Below are positions 1 to 6,901 of a stretch of DNA of 40,810 nt, in pieces. The notes under the pieces are model-generated. The model was not told where the DNA came from. It searched no databases and worked only from the letters and a program-made list of their open reading frames with translations. This DNA is from Salinisphaera sp. G21_0. GTDB taxonomy: Bacteria > Pseudomonadota > Gammaproteobacteria > Pseudomonadales > Endozoicomonadaceae. The number at the start of each line of letters is the position of its first letter. Position 1 is the stretch's first letter. The position numbers and the translations under genes were made by a program. The stretch spans positions 1 to 40,810 of the forward strand of contig NZ_JAGHQW010000049.1 of assembly GCF_017744115.1 (NCBI RefSeq), written 5' to 3'.

Positions 1-1
1 C

Positions 2-97
2 AGCCTCCACCCGGCCCGTGATATCAGGGAACTGATACCGCGACTCTGGAAAGAGAAATTCGGGGCCAATCCATTAAAAGCCGATCTCGACAAGTAG
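2..97 (+). CDS. C-terminal end of a gene entering from the left edge
   Basis: An open frame runs from the window edge to a TAG at 95-97 and encodes 31 residues containing ARDIRELIPRLWKEKFG. Only the C-terminal tail is visible. The basic, aromatic character would fit the tail of a transposase or another DNA-binding protein, but I do not recognise a family. No start is visible, so it could also be a chance open frame. Confidence 0.35.
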   Translation, partial: SLHPARDIRELIPRLWKEKFGANPLKADLDK

Positions 98-418
98 GGG
101 GAGTCTGTCCCCTGTTTGAACGCTTACTTTACAAAAACAAAGAAGTAAATCTGAAGACCTATTTTTGACAGTTACCTCGGGCCTGGCGTTAAAAAGACGC
201 TGGTTATATGAGGGGTAAAGGAGCAAAAGGTGACAGTGCTGTCTGACGTCTCAAGATCAAAGCCCATGGGCAGAAGCAATTTATAATATTTTGTTTAAAT
301 AATAATTTACAGAATCATAATGCCTTCTATTCTTGATTGCTCTTATCTTGGCGTTTTTGAATGTAAGACAATACGTAGATTCAAACAATAAATATTTAGT
401 CTGGAGTTTTGAACCAAA
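98..418. other. Intergenic stretch upstream of the serpin gene
   Basis: About 320 bases without a convincing gene. It is AT-rich towards the serpin start. A short open frame here (333-527) overlaps the serpin gene in another frame and is not supported. I see no clear promoter or terminator. Confidence 0.4.
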
Positions 419-1561
419 ATGCAAAATTCAGCGCTTGCCACCAATAATAGCCCTCAATATCTTGCAACCGATACAAACGCTTTATATTCTCCACAACCGA
501 TGGGTTCCTCAGGTATTCATAAGATAGTACCAGAAACCGTTACACCTTCTTTTGAAGGTCTTCAGTGTGATGTACGACAATTTGTTAAGGTACTATTACC
601 TAATCGATCAGTTAACGTGGTTACTTCACCTCTCTTGGTCAATACAACAGAGGCAATCACCGCCAGAGTATTGAATGAGGCTGGCTTAAATGGAAGTGCT
701 ATCGGGTCTGGTCAAACTCGACCCAATATTAAGAACACCGTAGGAGGCATACATATTCAGTCAAAAAAAGAACATGTTGACAAAACCCTGGAACAACTCC
801 AGATTCCACATACAACCAGTGTAGAGTTAATACAGCAGAAGGGTTATGCACGGGCTACAGCAGAACTCAATGCGCGAATTGCAGAAGATACTCAAGGCAT
901 GATTACTGATTTTCTTGATCCCAGAAATCTGGAAGATCCAGCCCTTATCTTTCGCTTGGTCACTTGGTTATTTCAACATGTTTCATGGGTAGAACCTTTT
1001 GAGTTGATGGATGATGTAGATAGTTCAGCAATGACATGGAAAAATACAACCCACCCGGAAATTCAGTGGATGAAAAGTAGCTATCATAACAACTCTGTAA
1101 CACACACTAATTCAGAAGGCTATGATTTTGTAGCTGTTCCTGTTGAAGAAACAGGAATGAAAGCGGTGCTTGTTTTACCACCACCAGAGGACCCCAATCA
1201 CAATAGCGAAGATCTCAATCGGGTTTTGTCAAATGGTCTATCGTCTATCCTGGGAAAAACAAAAAATGAGGAAGCGAAGCTAACGCTCCCAAAATTAAAA
1301 TTCGACTATCAATTTACAACAGCATACCCGGAAGCTGGAGTCATCGGTACGCATAATGCAGCACTGAATATTAATGAAAAAGGAGCAGATGTGGCCGCAG
1401 CGTCAGGTATGCTTGCATACGAATGTTGTTATACGCCTCTTAAAGAATGTCTCAACTTTGATTTTGATCGCCCATTCTACCTTTCAATAATTGACCATCA
1501 AAATGACAAAGAACCCAGAGTGGCTGGCATGGGCTGGATTAATCAGCCTTGGAATAGCTAA
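419..1561 (+). CDS. Serpin (serine/cysteine protease inhibitor)
   Basis: A 380-residue protein with full serpin length and landmarks. NVVTSPLLVNTTEAI near residue 60 matches the family's 'N.v.SP.si..aL' helix-B region. EGYDFVAVPVEETGMKAVLV corresponds to the central sheet strand. The hinge of the reactive-centre loop reads EKGADVAAASG. The C-terminal signature is FDFDRPFYLSII...VAGMGWI. Serpins trap a protease after it cleaves the loop. Small residues at the hinge positions suggest an inhibitory rather than a storage-type serpin. Counting 17 residues from the hinge glutamate puts P1 at the first of two adjacent cysteines, but the stretch from there to FDRPF is about five residues longer than in alpha-1-antitrypsin, so P1 is uncertain. 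There is no signal peptide, so any export would need a dedicated secretion system. There is no clear Shine-Dalgarno before the ATG. The family call is firm; the target protease is unknown. Confidence 0.93.
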   Translation: MQNSALATNNSPQYLATDTNALYSPQPMGSSGIHKIVPETVTPSFEGLQCDVRQFVKVLLPNRSVNVVTSPLLVNTTEAITARVLNEAGLNGSAIGSGQTRPNIKNTVGGIHIQSKKEHVDKTLEQLQIPHTTSVELIQQKGYARATAELNARIAEDTQGMITDFLDPRNLEDPALIFRLVTWLFQHVSWVEPFELMDDVDSSAMTWKNTTHPEIQWMKSSYHNNSVTHTNSEGYDFVAVPVEETGMKAVLVLPPPEDPNHNSEDLNRVLSNGLSSILGKTKNEEAKLTLPKLKFDYQFTTAYPEAGVIGTHNAALNINEKGADVAAASGMLAYECCYTPLKECLNFDFDRPFYLSIIDHQNDKEPRVAGMGWINQPWNS

Positions 1562-1594
1562 GGCTATGCTCGTTGCGTTGTGCCTTGCATAGTA

Positions 1595-1640
1595 ACTGCC
1601 CACTTAGCCAGAAATATACAATTCCATTTGGCCAACTGCC
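1595..1640 (+). repeat. Dispersed repeat, copy A (about 45 bp)
   Basis: This segment recurs in inverted orientation at 19806-19850; both contain ATTCCATTTGGCCAACT and a matching 'AGCCAGAAA' arm with few differences. A shorter variant (ATTCCATTTGACCAACT) lies at 30751-30767. All copies are intergenic, which suggests remnants of a mobile element or a dispersed intergenic repeat. Confidence 0.6.
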
Positions 1641-1708
1641 TTACAGAGCTTAGCGATAGTTCTTAGGGTAGACATTAAGTGACTCCCCCCCGGTAGTTAG
1701 AGATGTAA

Positions 1709-1873
1709 CCACTAAGACACAGTACTCATGACGAACCCGGTTTCAACAGTTTCTTGACCATCAGCCGGGAAACACCCGACCGCCAACGTCTACTCATCAG
1801 TGAGCTGTTGGCTTTCGAAGAGTCTTACATCACTATTGAGTCAGAGAGGAACTTTTATAATCAAGGAGCGATC
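1709..1873 (+). pseudogene. Possible gene remnant before the KGK-repeat gene
   Basis: An open frame without a proper start runs from after a TAA at 1706-1708 to a TAA at 1871-1873. It encodes a plausible protein-like stretch (SFLTISRETPDRQRLLIS, then ELLAFEESY). Its last 33 bases are part of the segment shared with the second KGK-repeat locus. I do not recognise it. It may be a relic cut by the duplication, or chance. Confidence 0.25.
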
Positions 1874-3035
1874 TAAAGCAGTAATTCAATAATCCAATGG
1901 ACAGATGTAACACTGGCTCAAATTTTTCTTCTATTTCTTCCTGTTTACAGAATCCTCCAGAATCACCTTTAGTACCCTCTGGCACTCCCAGTTCAAAGCA
2001 AGGTGTGACTGGCTATTCTACCCAGACACGTCATTCATTACATTATGGATATTTAAGGCAGGATCTGATGAATCAAGGAATGCCATCTTCTCTGCGTTCG
2101 CTTGATGATTTTTCAATTTCTCAATTACCATCCCCTGAAAGTGAGTCAGTGTTACCTCAACTGTCTCTGGAAGACCTTGACCAAATTTTATCTTGTGGTT
2201 TTTCCCGTGAACCTGTTGATGATGACTTTGTATTCACAGATTTAACCTTGACAAACGTTCAGCCAATAGCCCAGAAATTACCCCCGATAAATTCATTGAT
2301 TTTTTCTCAGCCATCATCACGTCCAGTTGCTATGGTTGGTTCTTTAATTAAAGACACACATGAGCAAGTTACAACGGAAACTACTGAGTTTAACGTGCCT
2401 GAATCGTCCGGTGGTTCTGTTGAACCTCTGCGCCTCACGCTCTCAGTAGCTCACCAGCAGACCGATAAAAAGAAGGCTTCCCTTGCGTTAGAGAAAAGAA
2501 GGGCTGTCCAGAAGGCTTGGCGTGAGTCCGAGAAAGGCAAGACTTACCTAAAGGCTTACCGTGAGTCCGGGAAAGCCCGGGCGGCCAAAGCCCAATACGC
2601 CGCATCCGATAAAGGCAAGGAGGTCAGAGCCAAATGCAGTGCCAAATACGCCGCATCCGTTAAAGGCAAGGTGAACAAGGCCATAGGAAATGCCAAGTCA
2701 AACGCCTATAGATCAGCCATAAGAAAAGGCTTTAGTGAAAAAGAAGCGAGGAAAAAAGGAGAGTCAGCAGCTAATGCAAAAAAAGCAGAATTATTATCGA
2801 TGGGTCGTTGCCCTTACACCCGGTCGCCTCCCGGTTCCCACGATACCTTAATGCCGGAAACCACTTAACGCGCAATCCGGGAAATGTCCTGAAAGAGGTT
2901 GCTGATGTTGTTTGTGGTCATAGTAAATGCTTATGAAATATCTTGCAGGAGAAAGCAGCTTGGGTTTTTATGCATAGAGTGTGCTCACCTCAATAAGGTT
3001 TCGTTTTCGGATGGTTATTTATCAGAAGTAACACT
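1841..3035. repeat. Duplicated segment carrying KGK-repeat gene, copy 1
   Basis: About 1.2 kb that aligns from end to end with 11038-12225. Similarity starts in the upstream region (AGAGGAACTTTTAT), runs through the gene and its 3' flank, and stops abruptly after ATCAGAAGTAACACT. At the other locus those last 21 bases are the stop and final six codons (SVTSDK) of the mutarotase gene. Here they are orphaned, so this copy probably derives from the other locus or an ancestor like it. Confidence 0.8.
1897..2868 (+). CDS. KGK-repeat basic protein, paralogue 1 (possible effector)
   Basis: A 323-residue protein of unknown function and one of three paralogues in this window (others at 11110-12048 and 33143-33988). 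The N-terminal two thirds are Ser/Pro-rich and acidic. Residues ~200-265 hold about four lysine-rich repeats, such as KAQYAASDKGKEVRA and AKYAASVKGKVNKA. A conserved tail follows, with NAYRSAIRKGFSEKEARKKG and ESAANAKKAEL. The repeats look like a basic helical, nucleic-acid-binding or nuclear-targeting array; that is inference from composition. There is no signal peptide or membrane segment, so the conserved N-terminus may be a secretion signal. Compared with paralogue 2 the C-terminus carries a different extension ending in LMPETT. The start at ATG 1897 is supported by alignment with paralogue 2. Confidence 0.75.
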   Translation: MDRCNTGSNFSSISSCLQNPPESPLVPSGTPSSKQGVTGYSTQTRHSLHYGYLRQDLMNQGMPSSLRSLDDFSISQLPSPESESVLPQLSLEDLDQILSCGFSREPVDDDFVFTDLTLTNVQPIAQKLPPINSLIFSQPSSRPVAMVGSLIKDTHEQVTTETTEFNVPESSGGSVEPLRLTLSVAHQQTDKKKASLALEKRRAVQKAWRESEKGKTYLKAYRESGKARAAKAQYAASDKGKEVRAKCSAKYAASVKGKVNKAIGNAKSNAYRSAIRKGFSEKEARKKGESAANAKKAELLSMGRCPYTRSPPGSHDTLMPETT

Positions 3036-3372
3036 TGCAAATGACGGACATCCCGCAAAATAACGGCTTGTTGGTTGCTGAACATTAATTGACACCTGCT
3101 GCCCAACCCCACCGGCTGACACTCATTGCCCTTGTCTGAAACCCGCCTGAAATTCAACGGATTTAACGATTTTTTTTTCGGCTTTTCGAACAGTAGCTAT
3201 TCTCAATCTGTGGGTGATTTTTTTACCCATAAGCCTTCGGCTTTTTCTGGGGATTTCTTTCGGAATAAACGGGGTTACACCGTAGATGGAAAACAGCCGG
3301 AAAAAGCGCCACTGACAGCGAACCAACAGGGGTGTAAGGGCGCGTTACCTCAAGATCCGCACGGAAAAATCC
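2869..3372. other. Intergenic region between KGK gene and GC-rich island
   Basis: Up to 3035 this is the 3' flank of the duplicated segment. From 3036 the sequence is unique and becomes GC-rich at about 3290, marking the left edge of the island. A frame open from 3126 to 3449 runs into the ATPase gene in another frame and looks spurious. The ATPase frame itself is open from 3316, so its true N-terminus may have been cut at this junction. Confidence 0.4.
3231..3246 (+). terminator. Small intrinsic terminator-like hairpin
   Basis: AAGCC-TTC-GGCTT followed by a T-run, with CCC/GGGG flanks (3226-3228 and 3249-3252) able to extend the stem. It lies between the KGK-repeat gene and the island and could insulate the island from upstream transcription. 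Confidence 0.45.
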
Positions 3373-3993
3373 TTGAAGCGGCTGCAGTGCCAGCTGATCG
3401 TTGGGGCTGCGGACTCCGGCAAGACCCGATGGCTGAGCCGATTCCATGAGCGTTGGCAGGATATCTGGGGCGCGAAACATAAGGCGGAGCCGCTTTCCAG
3501 CTGGACCGACGCGCCCCATGTGGAGCGCTGGTATGAGCAGCAGCGGGAGGCGGTTTTGGAAAAGCAGGGCGGCCATGCCCGGCGGGCGGACGACATTCAG
3601 CCAAAGCGGGCCTGGAGCCAGCTGAACCAGCAGCAGCGGGCGGACCAGCTGGCGGAGTATATCCATGAGACCGGGGCGCTGTTGTTTGTGGACGATGCCC
3701 ACCGGCTCACCGGGCGGAAGCTGCAGGCGGCCCGGGCCTGCGTGATGTCGGCCAGGGTGTGGCTGATGAGCGCCAGCCAGGAGAACCGTTTGCCGCCAAA
3801 CCTGAGAACCATCGTGGAGCGCCGGGAACCTCAGCGAACCCATTTGCAGAGTGAGGCCAGTTACGATGCCACCACGTTTGTAATGTGGGTGATGATCGCC
3901 ATGAGCGTCGGGATCGGTTGGTGGGAGGCCGGGCTGGTGCTGGGCGGGACGAAGATGCTGGGCAGTGGGCGGCGGGCATCGAGGGCAGAATAA
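3373..3993 (+). CDS. Membrane-anchored P-loop (AAA/Zot-like) ATPase
   Basis: A 206-residue protein and the first gene of the island. The N-terminus has a Walker A motif (IVGAADSGKTRW, about residues 9-20). A Walker B strand follows in ALLFVDDAHRL (about residue 100), then VWLMSASQENRLPPNLR, a sensor-1-like segment. A hydrophobic C-terminal segment (FVMWVMIAMSVGIGWWEAGLV) suggests membrane anchoring. An ATPase followed by a membrane segment resembles Zot/pI proteins of filamentous phages, and the 'VDDAH' box resembles ORC/TniB-type AAA proteins; I cannot choose between them. The best start is TTG 3373. The frame is open back to 3316 with no ATG, so the gene may be truncated at its 5' end. The kinase gene starts 28 bases after its stop. 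Confidence 0.65.
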   Translation: MKRLQCQLIVGAADSGKTRWLSRFHERWQDIWGAKHKAEPLSSWTDAPHVERWYEQQREAVLEKQGGHARRADDIQPKRAWSQLNQQQRADQLAEYIHETGALLFVDDAHRLTGRKLQAARACVMSARVWLMSASQENRLPPNLRTIVERREPQRTHLQSEASYDATTFVMWVMIAMSVGIGWWEAGLVLGGTKMLGSGRRASRAE

Positions 3994-4021
3994 ATCACGG
4001 ATTGATAACACTGGAGCACTT

Positions 4022-5242
4022 ATGGATATCAAAGGAACCACATCATCCCCTGTTACAGAGCCCAACCGGCAAGAGACAGCGACCGGAGAAACGCCTCAGG
4101 GCAGTGACGGTTTGAGAAAGATAACCCGGGCGAAGCCGGAAGGTTTTTTCAGGAGAATCTGGAACTGGTTAACCGGCAAGACCACTCTTCAGGAGAGAGC
4201 CGTTGACACAGTCCCACAGGCATTGAGTTATCAAACATTTAGACCCGCAGGGGTTGGCACTAGCAGCGGCCAGGTCAAGCTTGTTCATAAGGTGCCTGGC
4301 GTTGAGCCAGAAACCAAACCACAAGCGCAACACGACAATACCCCGCTGGACAATGTCGAAGCGATCCGGGCGCGGGTTAACAAAATGACTCAAACCGGGC
4401 CAGACAAGGTGCCTGGCATCCGGGAAGTAACCCATAAAACACCCCCTGATATTGTTAATTCATCAGAGCTCCTGGCCAAAAAATCCTACGTCGTATTCGC
4501 TGACAGCGCAGAAGAAGACCCGGAATACCGACTTTTGCAGAGGCTTGAGCACCCGAATATCGTCAGGCTAAGGGATGCTGAGGTGAGCCGCGAAACACTG
4601 AAGGGCGACCCCGTTACCCGTATCACGCTGTACACCGAATCAGGCGTTGCCAACCTGGGTGCCCTGACCAGCCGGCATCTAACGGCCAAAGATACGGCCA
4701 GCCTGGTTGGGCAAATGGCGAATGGACTGAGCTACCTGCATGGCCAGCAGATCGCCCATAACGACCTGAAGCCCCAGAATGTGATTGTGATGCCGGACAT
4801 GACCGTAAAATTGATCGACCTCGGGAGTGCCGCTGATTTTGGCAACCCTGACCACAGGCCACCGCTGAGCGCTCTGGGATCAACGCCAGGCTACCGTGCG
4901 CCAGAAATCGAAGCGCTGAATGGGTTACTGGACCGTGCCGCGCTCGGTGAGCTGCCGGAGAAGCCGGAGGCACCTGACTTTCATACCCTGCAACGAGGGG
5001 ACTGCTGGGCGGCGGGCTGCGTTTTGTACGAACTGATGACCGGTACCCGCTACCACGACACGGAATCCCCCCAACCGGAGAATTGGCACCAGCACCTTGA
5101 GAGCCGCCTGGCCGCCATCCCTGATGCCATGGAAGGCTGGGAGCCTGAAAATATTGCTGCGGCCAGGGAGGCGCTCAGAGGGCTTTTACACCCGGACCCG
5201 GAGCAACGAAGCCTGGAGGCGTTGAGCCAATTTACCGGTTAA
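4022..5242 (+). CDS. Ser/Thr protein kinase-like protein
   Basis: Predicted 406 residues from ATG 4022, preceded by GGAG at good spacing; the frame extends upstream but lacks a better start. The C-terminal 260 residues are a protein kinase fold: an alpha-C-like LLQRLEHPNIVRL, the catalytic loop HNDLKPQNVIV (HND in place of HRD, catalytic Asp and Asn kept), KLIDLGSA (DLG in place of DFG, magnesium Asp kept) and GYRAPEIEA (APE box). The glycine-rich loop is not recognisable and the beta-3 lysine is uncertain, so ATP binding may be atypical. The N-terminal 140 residues are Pro/Thr-rich with a basic, aromatic patch (GFFRRIWNWLTGK), possibly a membrane or partner contact. It sits between the ATPase and an exported protein in one transcription unit. 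Its substrate is unknown. Confidence 0.8.
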   Translation: MDIKGTTSSPVTEPNRQETATGETPQGSDGLRKITRAKPEGFFRRIWNWLTGKTTLQERAVDTVPQALSYQTFRPAGVGTSSGQVKLVHKVPGVEPETKPQAQHDNTPLDNVEAIRARVNKMTQTGPDKVPGIREVTHKTPPDIVNSSELLAKKSYVVFADSAEEDPEYRLLQRLEHPNIVRLRDAEVSRETLKGDPVTRITLYTESGVANLGALTSRHLTAKDTASLVGQMANGLSYLHGQQIAHNDLKPQNVIVMPDMTVKLIDLGSAADFGNPDHRPPLSALGSTPGYRAPEIEALNGLLDRAALGELPEKPEAPDFHTLQRGDCWAAGCVLYELMTGTRYHDTESPQPENWHQHLESRLAAIPDAMEGWEPENIAAAREALRGLLHPDPEQRSLEALSQFTG

Positions 5243-5265
5243 TTCAACAGAACAGGAGGCGCAGG

Positions 5266-6012
5266 ATGCACCGGCGATTGGCAGGGATTCTTTTCGGCTT
5301 CGTGTGCTGGCCAGTACAGGCGGGCTTGCTGGATGCCTTCACCGGGGAGAAGCAGGCCCCGCCGGAGGTGAAACCGTTCGAGCTGCCTACCCTGACCGGG
5401 GAGAAGGTGGATTACCAGGGCTATATGAACCCGCTGGAGCCTGCCCCCAGGCTGGACAGTGACGGGATCTTCCAGCAGGCCGTCAACTGCTACCCGGAAC
5501 CCACCAAGTTCAATGTGGAGCTGAACCTGGAGGCCGGGTTGCGCACACAAGGTGTAGTGACCGCCGACAACACCACCCTCGGGAAAGAGTACATTGGCAT
5601 TGTGGCCAGCATGCCGCTGTTTTCCGCTACGGAGATGAACCGACAGCGGGAGTATCTTCGCCGTACAGCCACCTCAGAGCACATAGGGCGGTTTTTAACG
5701 GCCATCGCTACCCGTAATGAAATCACCCTCTACAGGGCCTTAGAAGCCTGCTCACAGGTGCGTGTGAAAAAGGGCATTGTTAGCACGGATGAACAGGTCG
5801 CGTTTATGGAAAAGCTGCTTGGCGCGCACAAAACACTGATCCAGGCGGAAGCGGACATTACCACGGCCCGGTTAGGCATTACCGGGCAGTGTTCGGACGA
5901 TAAACGGCCGTTGCTCAATGCCTGGCTGAAACAGGTAGCGGCGTTGCCGGTACTGGACCCCGAACCTCACCCGGAAAAGGATATTCCCAGTGAACCCCAT
6001 AACAGCAATTAA
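5266..6012 (+). CDS. Exported protein of the island, unknown function
   Basis: 248 residues with an N-terminal signal peptide (MHRRLAGILFGFVCWPVQAG). The start is supported by AGGAGG about 8 bases before the ATG. The mature part has beta-like segments (FNVELNLEAGL) followed by IVASMPLFSATEMNRQREYL and long helical, Glu/Arg-rich stretches. The 'MPLFS..E..R' pattern recalls TolC-type outer-membrane efflux proteins, but the protein is about half their length and the similarity is only by eye. Its last 23 bases overlap the GTG start of the next gene. A second copy of its 3' end lies at 6902-6985 as part of the tandem duplication. A periplasmic or outer-membrane location is likely. Confidence 0.7.
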   Translation: MHRRLAGILFGFVCWPVQAGLLDAFTGEKQAPPEVKPFELPTLTGEKVDYQGYMNPLEPAPRLDSDGIFQQAVNCYPEPTKFNVELNLEAGLRTQGVVTADNTTLGKEYIGIVASMPLFSATEMNRQREYLRRTATSEHIGRFLTAIATRNEITLYRALEACSQVRVKKGIVSTDEQVAFMEKLLGAHKTLIQAEADITTARLGITGQCSDDKRPLLNAWLKQVAALPVLDPEPHPEKDIPSEPHNSN

Positions 6013-6863
6013 GCGCTACCTGGCGGACAACCCCGGCAATGAGCCAATGAACACCCTTGGCCTGACGGCGGACGGGCGGATTGTACGCCTGGCGGAGCAG
6101 GAGGAGGGCCAGCGGGCGGCACTGAGCAAGGAGTTTGAACGCCAGCTTAGGGCTTTGATGCCCCGGGAGATAGGCAGGAAGATCAGGCAGCGGATGATCA
6201 AAAAAACGCTAGGCACTGATGTACAAACCCTGGGAGGTTATCTGGAGAGGCTCTGGCGGGACCGGCAGATCCGAAACCGGCTGTTGGAGTTGGAGACGGA
6301 GTATGCCACTGAATTGGTTAAACTCGATAAGCTGACTTCAACTCACATCACCCCCAGCGGGAATGCGAACACTGAAGGCAAGAACCAACCGGGCGAGCCT
6401 CTCGCCGAATATATTTTTATCAACAAGTTCACCCAACGCCACTGGACATTCATAGACAACGCCAAGACCGGGGCTGTAAATCCCAAAGATTTCTATATGA
6501 GCAATGTGATAGCCCGGCAGTTCAAGCTGAGTTTTGACACGACCGAGTGGCTACTGGAACTGCCTGAGATTATTGAGCGGGATTCGATAACTAAATAAGA
6601 AAACTATCGAGACTCTGAAACAACATCAAGACGATTACTCTTCAGATGATTTTCGAACGGCCTTCCTGGAAACGACGGACAACGGCAAGAGCACGGATAG
6701 AGTTGCACGGGACCTTGGACTGATTATTGGATCGATCACCGTTACTTATAAGGGACAGCCAGTGGTCAGGATTGCGGACCCGATTGACATCGAGCAGGCG
6801 AATAAAAAGTTTTGCGTGCAGCTCCATGTCAGCCCAAACCCGGCGGTGTACGGCGCACCATGA
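5990..6863 (+). pseudogene. Frameshifted copy of the island's duplicated unknown gene
   Basis: The intact first part (202 residues from GTG 5990) stops at TAA 6596-6598, but the homologous reading continues one base further on: KTIETLKQHQDDYSSDDF and so on to CVQLHVSPNPAVYGAP, ending TGA 6861-6863. This parallels the end of the intact copy at 6970-7866 (FSVQVHVSPDPKVYGAP). The length 5990-6863 is one base more than a multiple of three, consistent with a single +1 shift near 6595-6600 in an A-rich run. It is either a pseudogene or, less likely, a frameshifted gene yielding two products. The N-terminus is conserved between copies (RYLADNPGNEP, TADGRIVRLAEQEE); the middle is divergent. Confidence 0.7.
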
Positions 6864-6899
6864 AGTGGGTGAACCATCTGATCGCCGGGACGGTCACGG
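6860..6899 (+). pseudogene. Truncated 5' end of the DUF457 hydrolase gene
   Basis: Forty bases match the start of the intact gene at 7863 (MKWVNH, then LIAG in both) and then switch into the 3' end of the exported-protein gene. It marks the junction of the tandem duplication and shows that the duplication ended just inside this gene. Confidence 0.75.
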
Positions 6900-6901
6900 T
6901 C

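Larger units (their letters stand above)
5916..6901 (+). repeat. Tandem duplication, unit 1 (about 986 bp)
   Basis: The unit holds the 3' end of the exported-protein gene, an unknown gene (here frameshifted) and the first 40 bases of the DUF457 gene. It is followed directly by unit 2, starting at 6902 with the same CAATGCCTGGCTGAAACAGG. The flanks of the two units are nearly identical while the middle of the unknown gene has diverged strongly. Confidence 0.85.

Noticed and set aside
3373-3993. Calling the island a filamentous phage (Zot)
   Set aside because: Only the ATPase-plus-membrane-segment layout fits. No coat, adsorption or replication genes are visible, and the kinase and DUF457 genes do not belong to such phages.
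3223-4065. 280-residue minus-strand ORF across the ATPase gene
   Set aside because: It is the antisense of a GC-rich gene with Walker motifs; it is Pro/Leu/Arg-rich with no protein-like pattern and crosses the island boundary.
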